In this document: positions 12,001 to 21,939 of the stretch, in pieces
Layout of the letters: each line of letters opens with the position of its first letter
Position numbering within the stretch: the stretch's first letter is position 1
Assembly: GCF_034140825.1 (NCBI RefSeq)
Contig: NC_089036.1
Location: forward strand, 23,883,001 to 23,947,000
Direction: 5' to 3'
DNA: 64,000 nucleotides
Origin: Oryza sativa Japonica Group
Lineage: Eukaryota > Streptophyta > Magnoliopsida > Poales > Poaceae
The notes under the pieces: generated by a model
Database searches by the model: none
Told to the model about the DNA's origin: nothing
Seen by the model: only the letters and a program-made list of their open reading frames with translations
Position numbers and translations under genes: made by a program

Positions 12001-14017
12001 CCGCACCATCTAGTCGCCGCGCCGCCGCCTAGCCGCTTAGCCGCTGCCAGCGTCGCCGCGCCGTCGCGCCGCCGCCGCTTGCCGTCTGCCGCGCCGCCGC
12101 CCCGCGGTAGCGCCGCCGTGCGCCATGGCCGCCGGGCCGGCTCGAGCCGCCCGTGCGCGCCGGCCGCGTGCTCCCCACCGCCGTCCGATCTACCCTCGGG
12201 TAGTTCGGGGCCGTCGGTTCAGCCGCCCGCGTGGCGTGCCATGTGGCCGCCGCGTGTGCGCCACGTCAGCGCCACGTGGTGCGCCGCTCCTTCCCCGGTC
12301 CGTGGACTTGGTCCACCATGAACCGCCCTCCCCGAGTCACTGCCATGTGGGGCCCGCATGTCGGCGCCGCCCCTCTCTCTCTCCCGTGATTTATTTATTG
12401 CGCAATAATTCAATTAAGGATTTTTCTGTTTATAGTAAAAACACAGTGAATCTTCTAAAATTTATATCTAATTCATCCAAGCTCCGTTTAAGCCCATTGA
12501 AGTCTCAGTAAATCAATAAAAATGTGTAGAATCCATTAAAAATGGTTTTGTTCTCTGTTTCAGTAGTCTTATAGCCTGTTTGTATTGTTTGCTTTGTATG
12601 TCGCTTAGATTCCGGCTCTCCCCACGCTCCGGTGTACTTTGAAATAGTCGCCGAGGTTCCTCCAGCAGTAGAGCAAGGCAAGTCATGCTTGTCACTTGAA
12701 CATGTTGATCCTATATTGCAAATGCTCCATTGTTTTCCTTCAAATACTGCATTGTTTTATAATATTACCATGGGAAGTTTACCTACTGTTATAGCCATGC
12801 TATTTTGTACCATGTTCCTTTGTTAGCTTGGGATATAACATGACTAGAGATTGGACTAGGGATTTCTTAGCCTTGCTTAGTTCAACTAGCACACAATGGG
12901 GGACAACATTAATGCATAGATATCAGATTCTAGGAATGATGTTGGTTAATGCTCACCGCTCCAGTGTTGGTTAATTAAAATATATTAAATGGTGGGCTGT
13001 GGGTGCATGGTTTTGATGGTCGCGCCCATGGCAATTAAGGACCGGTTCGCGGGAAATCCTGGAAGAATTCCTCGTACTTACCACAAGCCAGCGTGGGCAA
13101 CGGCTGAGCTTGTAGTGTAGCTTTTCTCTAGCCGACACATCCAGGCAAGGGTGGGCGTGATGGAGTTTGGATGGGCCTTACGACGGCCTATGCGGCTTCC
13201 GGATTCACCTAGGCACGAGAGGGGACTGCCCGCTGCCTTGCGAGAAGTGGGAGTGAAACCTGAGGTGTGGTGTGCTTGGTTAGAGGTGGTTATGCGAAGG
13301 GTCCTGTCATGGCCTCTTTCCGGTATGTCGTGGTGGCATGTCGGCGCACGGAAACGTGTCGTGGGGCTGTGTCTTGTGGGTACAGTTGTACACCTCTGAT
13401 CAGAGTAAAACTATTCAAATAGCCGTGCCCGCGGTTATGGGCGGTCAACCAGATTCACCGTGATTAGTCTCACCCTAGGGTAGTCTGATGGAACTGATTA
13501 GTTCAGGTGGATGGTTGGGCCTGTTGCAACGTGGTGTAGCGTTGGACAGTGGATGGTTAATATTGATTAATTACTATAATGGTTTTACTTCTTCCAACTA
13601 CTGTTTATAAATGCTCGCTTTATGCAAATGAACCACTCTAGCTATCCTTTGATTACCCTGCATCATACCCCTATCCCGGTATGACTTGCTGAGTACAGTG
13701 GGTAGTACTTAGTCTTGCTCTATTTTTCCCAAACCCCAGAGTTTGAGTATGCGTCAGATGGTGGCTTTTCCGAGGAGTAGGTTTCGTCCGTGCCATCGAG
13801 GATGCCTGTGGAGTGGTGTTCCCGCTGCAGTCCAAGTCAAGGCTAAGCTCCAGATATCTTTTAAGTTTTCCGCTGCATTTATGTAAGACTTTTATAATAT
13901 TTGTAAGACGTGGATCTGTATGTCAACTTTGTCGTTTGTGTACCCCGGCCGGTCCTGGACGGGGATTTTAATGCACATTCTGCTTGGAATTCTATTCGGG
14001 AATTTCTAGGCGTGACA
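10886..14017. mobile_element. Solo LTR, long-LTR Ty3/gypsy-like, 3,132 bp
   Basis: It begins TGTCACACCCTG, ends TAGGCGTGACA and is flanked by a perfect 5-bp duplication GTGAC (10881-10885 and 14018-14022). It is GC-rich, with a CT microsatellite near 11970. Near 12650-12720 it resembles 29560-29630 of the solo LTR in DUF295-3 (GAGCAAGGCAAG, then GAACAT.TTGA.CCTATATT), so the two belong to related families. RIRE3/RIRE8-type elements are my tentative comparison. Only one LTR is seen. Confidence 0.82.
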
Positions 14018-14022
14018 GTGAC

Positions 14023-15474
14023 GAGCTCAGAACAACCGGATCCGATGGCAAACTCGCTCATTTGTGTGATTTTTTTCCTCTCTTTTTTTCCTTTTTTCTA
14101 GGGTTCTCAATCTGTGTAACTATCCGATTGGATGATTCTTTTAGATTCTCCGTGTAGTTCTGTTTGATAGGATGACTTTTTTCAGGTTCTCTCAGTCCGT
14201 GTAGATCTTTGATTTGATTTTGTGCTTTATCCATCGTACATGATTGGTATATAGAGTGATTAATAAGAACAAAAAAAATTCTACCTTTTTTATCACGGAC
14301 GGTGGGTCTTCTTTTCTCCGTGTCATTGATGAATCGGACTTTTCTTTTTTTTTTCTTTTTATATGATGAGGGCATCATCACCATGGATAAACCATAATGA
14401 TGTTTTACCTAATCGAACATAAGGTGCAAGCTTCTTATGAATCGGAGAGGTGTATCGATCGCTAAGGGCGCAACGCAATGCCTTGTACGGTTGTAGTCGG
14501 ATCATCAACGTTTCTTCCAAATCGTAGTTATCTCAACTCACCGAAAGATCGGTCCAAACAACAGCTTTGAGCATCTTGAGTGGAGCTCAGGGTTTATCAT
14601 TATATATTTGTTCGCCTTTTTTTTTATCACGATGACGAAAACACCTTCAATTTTTTAAGTATTTTTTTAAGTAGTAGAGATAGAGATAATAGAAAGATTA
14701 AACAAGATTCGATAGACGCATGTGATGATATCTCTAATCTAAAAAATATACCAACTTAGTCTTGGAGATTCTCATAGAGATATGTTGTGCGTGTGTGCTT
14801 TCATATGGATCAATGTGCACGTGTTTATATGAATGCATGTATCTATACTGTGTTTCGAAAAAAAATACAACCTGTTCTCAACGCTATATTGACGTGAAAG
14901 TAAAGTGAAAGTCTTTTTTACTTTCACGTAGAATAATTGATTTTGTATTTTTCTTATTTACTTAAAGTTGTCTTTATAAATTTTAGCAAATGAGATATTT
15001 TCAATAGACTTTCATGTCTAACCGGAGGACCGTAGCGTTTAAAAAGGAAAGAAAATAAATAAAGAAAATGGGAACCGTTTTCTCGCTCCCCTTCCCAGGC
15101 GCTATCTCCTCCCACCACTCGAACCTTATCCCCTCCAGGCGCCTCACTCGAACCTTAATTTCGTGTTCTAGTTAGAAATTTGGAATTTAGAAACACAGCT
15201 GGATTGGGGTTCTCCTATGGATCATGCTTCAGATTTTATTTAGGTGGATTAGAGTCTTATTCCTTTCGATTTTGGAACGACCTGGGCTACGGACTACACA
15301 CGTTAGGATTTTTATCGATCTCTTTTTCTTTCTTTGGCCGCTGTAAAATAGCGAAGATAGAGGGCCACTCAGTCGGAATCGACGGACGAATCGGTCGGAA
15401 TTGACGCACGAAAATTTTGTGACGAAAGGAAAATTTTGCCAAAGGAAAATTACGATTCTTTATATTAGTTAAGA
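14023..15474. other. Remaining Helitron body, non-coding
   Basis: AT-rich sequence with poly-T runs. I saw no gene, no further terminal repeats and no recognisable captured exon. The last 30 bases are the Helitron 5' terminus. Confidence 0.5.
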
Positions 15475-15510
15475 TTTATGAATTTGATCGGCCAGTCGTC
15501 CGTCGAAATC

Positions 15511-16106
15511 ATGGAGGAGGCAGTCGACGCATCTGCCGCTCTGGATCCCAAGCTTGCTCCTCTGCTGCTGTTCGGCGGCCACGGCGACGCCACGTTCCTG
15601 TACAGCGTGCCGAAGAGAGCGCTGCTGGCGCCAATGCCAACGCCAACGAGGGTGGGCGACGGCGGCGTCGACGACATGATGAGAGGCCACCGCTGGTGGA
15701 CCACGGCGCAGGGCTGGTTGCTCATGGCGCGCCGCGGCTCGCCGTGCACTTTCCTATGGGACCCTTTCACCGGCCGCCGTGTCAGGCTGCCCCCCGACCA
15801 CGACGGCACCGTCCTCACCGCCGAAGGCAGCCATCGCCGGAGGTGCCTCCTGTCATGCTGTGGTCCCATGGACCCGACCAGCTGCACCGATCTCGTCATC
15901 GACCTCGCCGACCCGGAGCTCTGGTATTGCCGTCCCGGCGACAACCACTGGGTGAAGCTCCATCAGCAACCGTACCAGTACCGCAACCCTGCCCACCGTG
16001 ACGCCATCATCAGTTTTTTACGCAAGTTTACGGCGATCGACGGCAAGTTCTACACCGAACTACACACCGGCAATGTCGGCGTCCTCGAGTTCTCGCCGGA
16101 GGTTGC
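15511..16106 (+). pseudogene. DUF295 gene copy 1, 3'-truncated
   Basis: The first 199 or so codons of the DUF295 gene are nearly identical to copies 2-4 (start MEEAVDAS, LLLFGGHGDATFLYSV, HRWWTTAQGWLLM). Homology stops at about 16106, inside a perfect palindrome (16105-16130), and the frame ends at 16119. The C-terminal half that holds the conserved DUF295 signature is absent. Its promoter was displaced by the Helitron that ends at 15474, 36 bp before the start codon. Both facts point to a pseudogene. Confidence 0.85.
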
Positions 16107-16130
16107 CGAGGGGAACTAATTCCCCTCGGC

Positions 16131-17107
16131 CCACCGGCACCCGTTGTCAAGCGTTATCAAATCCATGCAGGCTCTTAAGTCGTGTAGTTATACAAAGTCA
16201 CAAACCTGTATTATCGACGAAAATCTCGTTCCTTGTAGATTGAGATGCATGGCCTCTCTGTTTACTTTAAACATCATTCAAGCGGACAACAGGTGGATGT
16301 TAATTTGCCTAAAACCGACATTTTTCATCTTCACTAATAGCTGATCCATTTTGCTGTGCTACTTATTTACTGTTCTCTGCAATGACTGTTTGGAGATGCT
16401 GCTCCACAAAATTCAGTGGTGAATAGATGTGTCTTGTGTATTTATCATACATCTGTTCACTTTAAGCCAATATTCGAGCCTTTTGCCCTGTTACATCAAA
16501 TTGCATTATTCACTTAAATAAATAGGTATGAATAAGGTTACTCAAAAAAATGCTTTCGCAGCAACAAATCTGACAAAACTGCAAAAGTTCACCCTTAAGA
16601 AGAGGGATATATATATATAGCATTGGTTCTGCACTTCTGCATGCTAAAGTACTCCACATGATACAGCAGGCTGGCTTTCCATCCATAAGGTTACAAATGG
16701 GCAGGATTGCCGTTTCTGTTTGAGATAAACCAAAGGAGTTGCAAGTTAGAATAAAGCATTTATAGTCACATCATGCATACAGTTTCAGTACTACCTCCGT
16801 CCCAAAATAAGTGCAGTCGTGGAAATTCGTGTCTAACGTTTGACCGTCCGTCTTATTTGAAAACTTTATGATTTTTTTAAAAAAAATTAGTCAGACATAA
16901 AGTACTATTTATGTTCTATCATTTAATAGCAATAAAAATAGTAATCATAAAAAAATTTCAAATAAAACGAATGGTCAAACGTTGGAGATGAATAGTGCAA
17001 AACTGCACTTATTTTGGGACGGAGGGAGTACAAGATACAACACACAGCGAACTGGCAATAGATTGCTTTTTTGTAAATCTTAGCACTCCAATGCAGCTTG
17101 AGCTTGA
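16131..17107. other. Unrelated intergenic block with one MITE
   Basis: This sequence is not shared with the other array copies. Apart from the Stowaway at 16791-17028 I see no gene or repeat structure in it. Confidence 0.4.
16791..17028. mobile_element. Stowaway-type MITE, 238 bp
   Basis: Inverted termini CTACCTCCGTCCCAAAATAA and (reverse complement) CTCCCTCCGTCCCAAAATAA are flanked by TA on each side. This is the standard grass Stowaway/mariner signature. Confidence 0.9.
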
Positions 17108-19243
17108 TTAGTTCCAGGTGTTGACAGACGGTCCTGTGACTGGTTGCTCATCTAGGGCACGGCGCAACTCCTCAAAGAAGTTCATCTGTACTACCAATGA
17201 CCACAGAAAAGGAATCAGAGTACAGAAACTAAGACGTAGGAGAACAGTATGACAAAATCGCAGGTTCAATATACCTGATGAGGAAGTTTCATGTGACCAT
17301 GACCCCATGATGATCCACTAGATCCAGAGTACATCACCGGCTTATCTGGCAAAACATCAACAGCATTTAATAGGTTACTTTGGTTTAGTGCTTCCCGTTG
17401 GTACAACTGACATGAAAATTCACTTGAGTGCACAGGGTACTTGATGGTGTTCATAGTAACATATTAACATCACGAATTGCTATACAATACTATAATTGCT
17501 AGCACCATAATTGTGCGGCGTCACTACTGTTGCCAACACTTTATATTCACCTCCATATTTCTATCATAACTTATGAAACGGTAATCTAAATTAAACATAG
17601 GTCTAGGATAGTATGCCAGGTCTTGTAGAAATTGATCCTAAAATATCTAAAGATTCCTCTACCATGATTCATGACATAGTAAATCTCCCATCATGCGGCC
17701 TGAATTTGCTTAAGGACTCACCAGGGGAATCATATGACTGATCATTGTACAAGTTCATTGCTGCAGCCCAACCTACAGGGGAAAAGCAGCAAAGGTTTAT
17801 TATCACATAAGAAGAATGGTTGTAAATAAAGTTGGTTCAAAATTAGTACAGCAACTGTAGGAATACATCTTTGTTATATATGCCTAGACCATCCTTGATT
17901 AAAAGTTGCCTAACTTCCGGTAAATTACCGGTGGCATATGCACAATTGCACATAAAGAGAACAGTTGATGGTATGATTAATGAACAAAAAAGATAGGATA
18001 AGCAGTAGGTACACAGTTTGAATATTCTTCCATGTTACTAACATGCAGAGAACCCCAAAATAAATCACAACAGGTGCTCCACGTATTTTTCTTTACAACT
18101 TACAGTATCTGAATATTGGATTATCAGCCTGTGTAAACTTATTAAAGCAATGGGCGGTTCTGTAATATACTGCATGTGCTTTTACTACTTACTCCCTCCG
18201 TCCCAAAATATAAGCATTTTTAGACCACGACATAGTATTCGAGATGCTACTTTGACCAACAATATCTATAAAAATAAAATGGTTTAAATAAAAAGAGTTG
18301 CATATAATAATAGTTTGATTAATGATAAATTTAGTAACATCAATTTCACATTATTGATTTTTTTTATTTTTTTGCTATTAATAGTTAAAGTTAAAAATGG
18401 TTGACTTAGCACTATGCTAAAAATGCTTATATTTTGGGACAAAATGAGTAATATCTTATTACTGTAGACATAATGTATCACTACCACAATAACATGCAAC
18501 AATTCCCAGAAAGTCAAAAAGATAAGAACTTATATCATAGAACTTCTACAAGCATTTAAAAGGGCAGCTTGGTCTCTGAGAAACATACGGTCATTGAGAA
18601 GCTGGGCAGCCTCACTGGCACAACATCCCTCCAAGGGTATTAATCTTGTTTGACTGTAATCATTCTGAGGATTGCTGAAAAAAGTCTCATGAGGGATAAT
18701 TGGTGGAAGGTTCTTTAATGAAGGAGCATGGCTCTTCTCTCCATCATTATTGTACAAATAACTAGCCTTCTCAGCCCTATCTGTTTGGTATAACAAAAGT
18801 GTTACAGTGTCAGCCAAAAAAAATCACCTCATAAATTAAATTGTTATGCTTAAACATACAGATAAATCATTAAAAAAACACATGGATAAGGAAAAGATAG
18901 CCCATAAAAAAATTATTGGAAATATGAATAATCAAATAAAGACATGTCAAGGTTAGAAGATTCTGGACAGCTATTGGACATAATAAGTAAACTCTGAGTA
19001 AAAAACACATTTGACTTGTAAATGACTGATTGTGGGGATTATGATTGCAGGTAGCTTGCATTAGATGCATGAAGTTGCATGTTGTACAGAGTATTGGCAT
19101 CATTAATACAATGGAGTAGAGGGGCTCATACAAGGATGTTTGCTTGCAAGGATTTCCTTATAGATATAGAGTAGTTATCAACATGGTCGGTGTAAGGCAC
19201 ATATTTTTCAGCCCATTTGTGGAAAAGAAACATGGCAGTTTCA
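17108..19243 (-). pseudogene. C-terminal exons of an unrecognised plant gene
   Basis: At least five minus-strand exons can be traced: 19132-19243, 18589-18780, 17722-17772, 17275-17345 and 17108-17185 (with TAA stop). From 18780 downward all junctions are GT-AG and the frame stays open across the joins, giving a C-terminus that ends in TGPSVNTWN. The first exon (AMFLFHKWAEKYVPYTDH) does not join in phase to the next, so an exon may be missed. Two Stowaway MITEs lie in or near its introns. I do not recognise the protein and see no N-terminal part; homology with the array resumes at 20098. It looks like a translocated or captured 3' gene fragment, though a full gene with undetected upstream exons in 19250-20097 cannot be excluded. 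Confidence 0.5.
18192..18448. mobile_element. Stowaway-type MITE, 257 bp
   Basis: It starts CTCCCTCCGTCCCAAAATAT and ends with its imperfect inverted copy (ATATTTTGGGACAAAATGAG). Both sides have TA. It lies in an intron of the minus-strand gene fragment. Confidence 0.88.
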
Positions 19244-20097
19244 CTGCATAGAAATCTACTAGAGGAATAATGAATTAAGTTTGATACCATAACAACCAAC
19301 AACTGGATAAGACCTTATCAACTAATTTGGAGACCTTATATAGCAGTCAAGCCAAAATAATAATAAAGGAAAATATAATAAATCCCCAAAACATCATGAA
19401 ATCCAACTGATTCAATAATAATTGCGTCGATTGTTAGCACGGTTCCTGAAGCATATTCAGTAAAGATAGCCATCAGAAAGCATATCTATGCATGATATGT
19501 AGCAAGATTATTAAAACTAAATAATAACTAACATTAGACTGCAGACAACAGAATATTTCAAGAAATAACTGATGGTTTCAAACAAAATAAATATTTAGCT
19601 CATAAATACAAAGATGGAACAAAGAAGCCATATCAAGTTATCAACTAATCAAATCAACAAGGTGATAGACTGATTGAACAATATGTCTTAAGCAAATCTA
19701 CTTCTTCATTGTGAACTCCACTTATAATTGTGAAATTGTGATTACGCGATCACCTATCAAAGGGCAATTTTCAATATCTGGCAGTACAGTAACTAAAGTA
19801 TGATAGTCTTTATGCAGTCATTATATGCCCTGTGTTGAAGTCATGCGTTAAACTTATACAAGCTGACCGACTGGCAGAGTTTTGCTAGGCAAGGTTAGCT
19901 TAATCCGCTAACCCAAATTCGAAACATGGGCAATCCTTCACTTGCTAAAACAGGTAGTTAGGTCAGCATTAAACATGCCCTGAAATAAGCCATTAGCCAT
20001 GTAGCTTGAACAAAGATTTTTCTAAAATAAATAAAAGTTAGTTGCTAAGGTTGTTCATTCTCAAAAAGCTAAAAAGAGAGACCAGCGAGCCAATAAG
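19244..20097. other. AT-rich sequence without a recognised gene
   Basis: I found no supported exon, TIR or repeat. It may be intron of the minus-strand fragment. The array homology restarts sharply at 20098. Confidence 0.4.
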
Positions 20098-20395
20098 CCT
20101 TATAGGTCGGCTTCCGCTTGGAGATTGTATACCGCCCCGGCGCCCCGGTTGGTTTTTGTTGGTTTGCTATCCAATCTCCATATATGCAAAGTATTTAGAT
20201 TTTGCTTTAGAATTGGGTAGTGGTTTGAATTTTGATATCGTGTAGGAATTCATGTTTCCTTTTCCTGATCAACGGGTGGTGCAGATGATTGGTAGGAGTA
20301 CTAATTGTAGGTCGTAGATGTGCATACCTCTTTCCTATGCCAATAGTTATTTATAAGGATTTATGAATTTGATCGGCCAGTCGTCCGTCGAAATC
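20098..20395. promoter_or_regulatory. DUF295-2 upstream region with Helitron empty site
   Basis: This matches 6142-6403 and then, without the 9-kb insertion, 15475-15510. The insertion point of the Helitron corresponds to A20359/T20360. The F-box gene that should lie on its left has been lost in this copy. Confidence 0.7.
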
Positions 20396-21742
20396 ATGGA
20401 GGAGGCAGGCGATGCATCTGCAGCACTGGATCCCAAGTTTGCTCCTCTGCTGCTGTTCGGCGGCCACGGCGACGCCACGTTCCTGTACAGCGTGCCGACG
20501 AGGGCGCTGCTGCCAATGCCAACGCCAACGAGGGTGGGCGACGGCGGCGTCGACGACATGATGAGATGCCACCGCTGGTGGACCACGGCGCAGGGCTGGT
20601 TGCTCATGGCGCGCCGCGGCTCGCCGTGCACTTTTTTATGGGACCCTTTCACCGGCCGCCGTGTCGGGCTGCCTCCCGACCACGACGGCACCGTCCTCGC
20701 CGCCGAAGGCAGCCATCGCCGGAGGTGCCTCCTGTCATGCTGCGGTCCCATGGACCCGACCAGCTGCACCGTGCTCGTCATCGACCTCGCCTACCCGGAG
20801 CTCTGGTATTGCCGCCCCGGCGACAACCACTGGGTGAAGCTCCATCAGCAACCGTACCAGTACCGCAACCCTGCCCACCGTGACGCCATCATCAGGTTTT
20901 TACGCAAGTTTACGGCGATCGACGGCAAGTTCTACACTGAACTACACACCGGCAATGTCGGCGTCCTCGAGTTCTTGCCGGAGGTGGCGTTCACCAAGAT
21001 CGCTGTACACGACGACGATAGGAGACCGGCGGTGTACAAGAAACGTACTACTTGCTTCGTGGAATCAAACGGGGAGCTGCACTCCGTTGTCTTCTCTCAC
21101 CCGATCGGATGTGACCGGATTGTCGCGCGTGTAGGCGTTTACAGGTTGAGCATTAATGCGGCGGCAACGCAGGAGCAAAGATCAGCAGCATGGGTGAAGG
21201 TGGATTCGCTAGGTGGCAGAGCGTTCTTCGTTAAGATAGGCAGTTTTGGAGCGTCACTTGATGCGGAGGGAACAGGCTTGAGAGGGAACTGCGTCTACTA
21301 CTCGGTGTTCAATGGGAAAGTGTTGTGTGTATACGACATGGAACGAGGAACTACGGCTGTAATCGATCCCGGCACACATCTTCCGTATCACCAGTCACCC
21401 CAAGTATTGATGCCAACATTTCCTAGATATCATGGCGGAGCAACTCGAAGTGTTGAAAGCATCTATCAGGTTGGGCCAACAATTCAGGAAAATGCTTATG
21501 AGGTAAAAGACACTAAGGTAAGTAAGGTGAAGAGGGATGTTCGATTTTTCGAGGGTGGTTGTACTTGTTTGCCGATTCCTATTCAAAATAAGTTAATAAA
21601 TCAGAAGAAGAGTAAGAGGTCTATGGCTGAAAGATTTCCTTGTCAAGGGGAAGGTGCAAGCAGTCCCGAAACGAAGAACTCATACCGCGGTTGTGGCTTT
21701 CCTTTGGAGCCGCTCAAATGTCTTCTGCGTATGAAGAAATAG
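20396..21742 (+). CDS. DUF295 domain protein, copy 2
   Basis: Single-exon gene, 448 codons from the MEEAGDAS start, which matches the only start available in copy 4. An in-frame ATG at 20363 would add 11 residues. The N-terminal two-thirds read as a KIB1-4/DUF295-type beta-propeller (LLLFGGHGDATFL, HRWWTTAQGWLL, FLWDPFTGRRVGLP). The DUF295 signature follows in the C-terminal half (GGRAFFVKIGSFGASL, then LRGNCVYYSVFNGKVLCVYD). A basic tail ends in KCLLRMKK. There is no F-box, unlike many members of the family; the F-box partner of this unit sits on the opposite strand in the intact block. The function is not known. The frame is open and the codon use is like copies 3 and 4. Confidence 0.85.
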   Translation: MEEAGDASAALDPKFAPLLLFGGHGDATFLYSVPTRALLPMPTPTRVGDGGVDDMMRCHRWWTTAQGWLLMARRGSPCTFLWDPFTGRRVGLPPDHDGTVLAAEGSHRRRCLLSCCGPMDPTSCTVLVIDLAYPELWYCRPGDNHWVKLHQQPYQYRNPAHRDAIIRFLRKFTAIDGKFYTELHTGNVGVLEFLPEVAFTKIAVHDDDRRPAVYKKRTTCFVESNGELHSVVFSHPIGCDRIVARVGVYRLSINAAATQEQRSAAWVKVDSLGGRAFFVKIGSFGASLDAEGTGLRGNCVYYSVFNGKVLCVYDMERGTTAVIDPGTHLPYHQSPQVLMPTFPRYHGGATRSVESIYQVGPTIQENAYEVKDTKVSKVKRDVRFFEGGCTCLPIPIQNKLINQKKSKRSMAERFPCQGEGASSPETKNSYRGCGFPLEPLKCLLRMKK

Positions 21743-21935
21743 GAGTGCACTACATAGAGGATCCAACTTACCTTTTATGCCAACTCGATGAGTGTTTTTT
21801 TAGTTAACTCATTCATTCAAAATATGCACTAATGTTAGCTCGGCTATGTCACGTCTATTAATTTCATTAAGTTTTGGTCTCTACTATGTGATTGGGAGCT
21901 CTTTTTCTCTGAAATTTTATGAAACCATCTTCTTT
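21743..21935 (+). other. DUF295-2 3' flank
   Basis: It matches the sequence after DUF295-3 (31517-31700) and DUF295-4 (50635-50820), including ATTAATTTCATTAAGTTTTG. The match ends near 21930, where long-LTR sequence begins. Confidence 0.6.
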
Positions 21936-21939
21936 TTTC

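Larger units (their letters stand above)
6404..15474 (-). mobile_element. Helitron, 9,071 bp, with nested solo LTRs
   Basis: The 3' terminus (minus strand) reads CCCGGTGCAACGAACGGG followed by TATATTTGCTAG, that is, a short GC stem-loop then CTAG. The 5' terminus reads TCTTAACTAATATAAAG. The flanks are A at 6403 and T at 15475, as expected for A^T insertion without target duplication. The paralogous region at 20340-20400 reads straight through as ...TTATAAGGA^TTTATGAATTTG..., which is the exact empty site. Subtracting two solo LTRs and their target duplications leaves about 3.1 kb of original Helitron. No Rep/helicase coding was recognised, so it is non-autonomous. Insertion post-dates the DUF295-1/2 duplication. 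Confidence 0.9.

Noticed and set aside
11119-12511. Long GC-rich open frames on both strands
   Set aside because: They fall inside the solo LTR, lack any domain and are explained by high GC content with few stop codons.
16131-20097. The block between DUF295-1 and DUF295-2 considered as another Helitron
   Set aside because: Neither edge shows TC/CTRR termini with A^T flanks, and no empty site fits.
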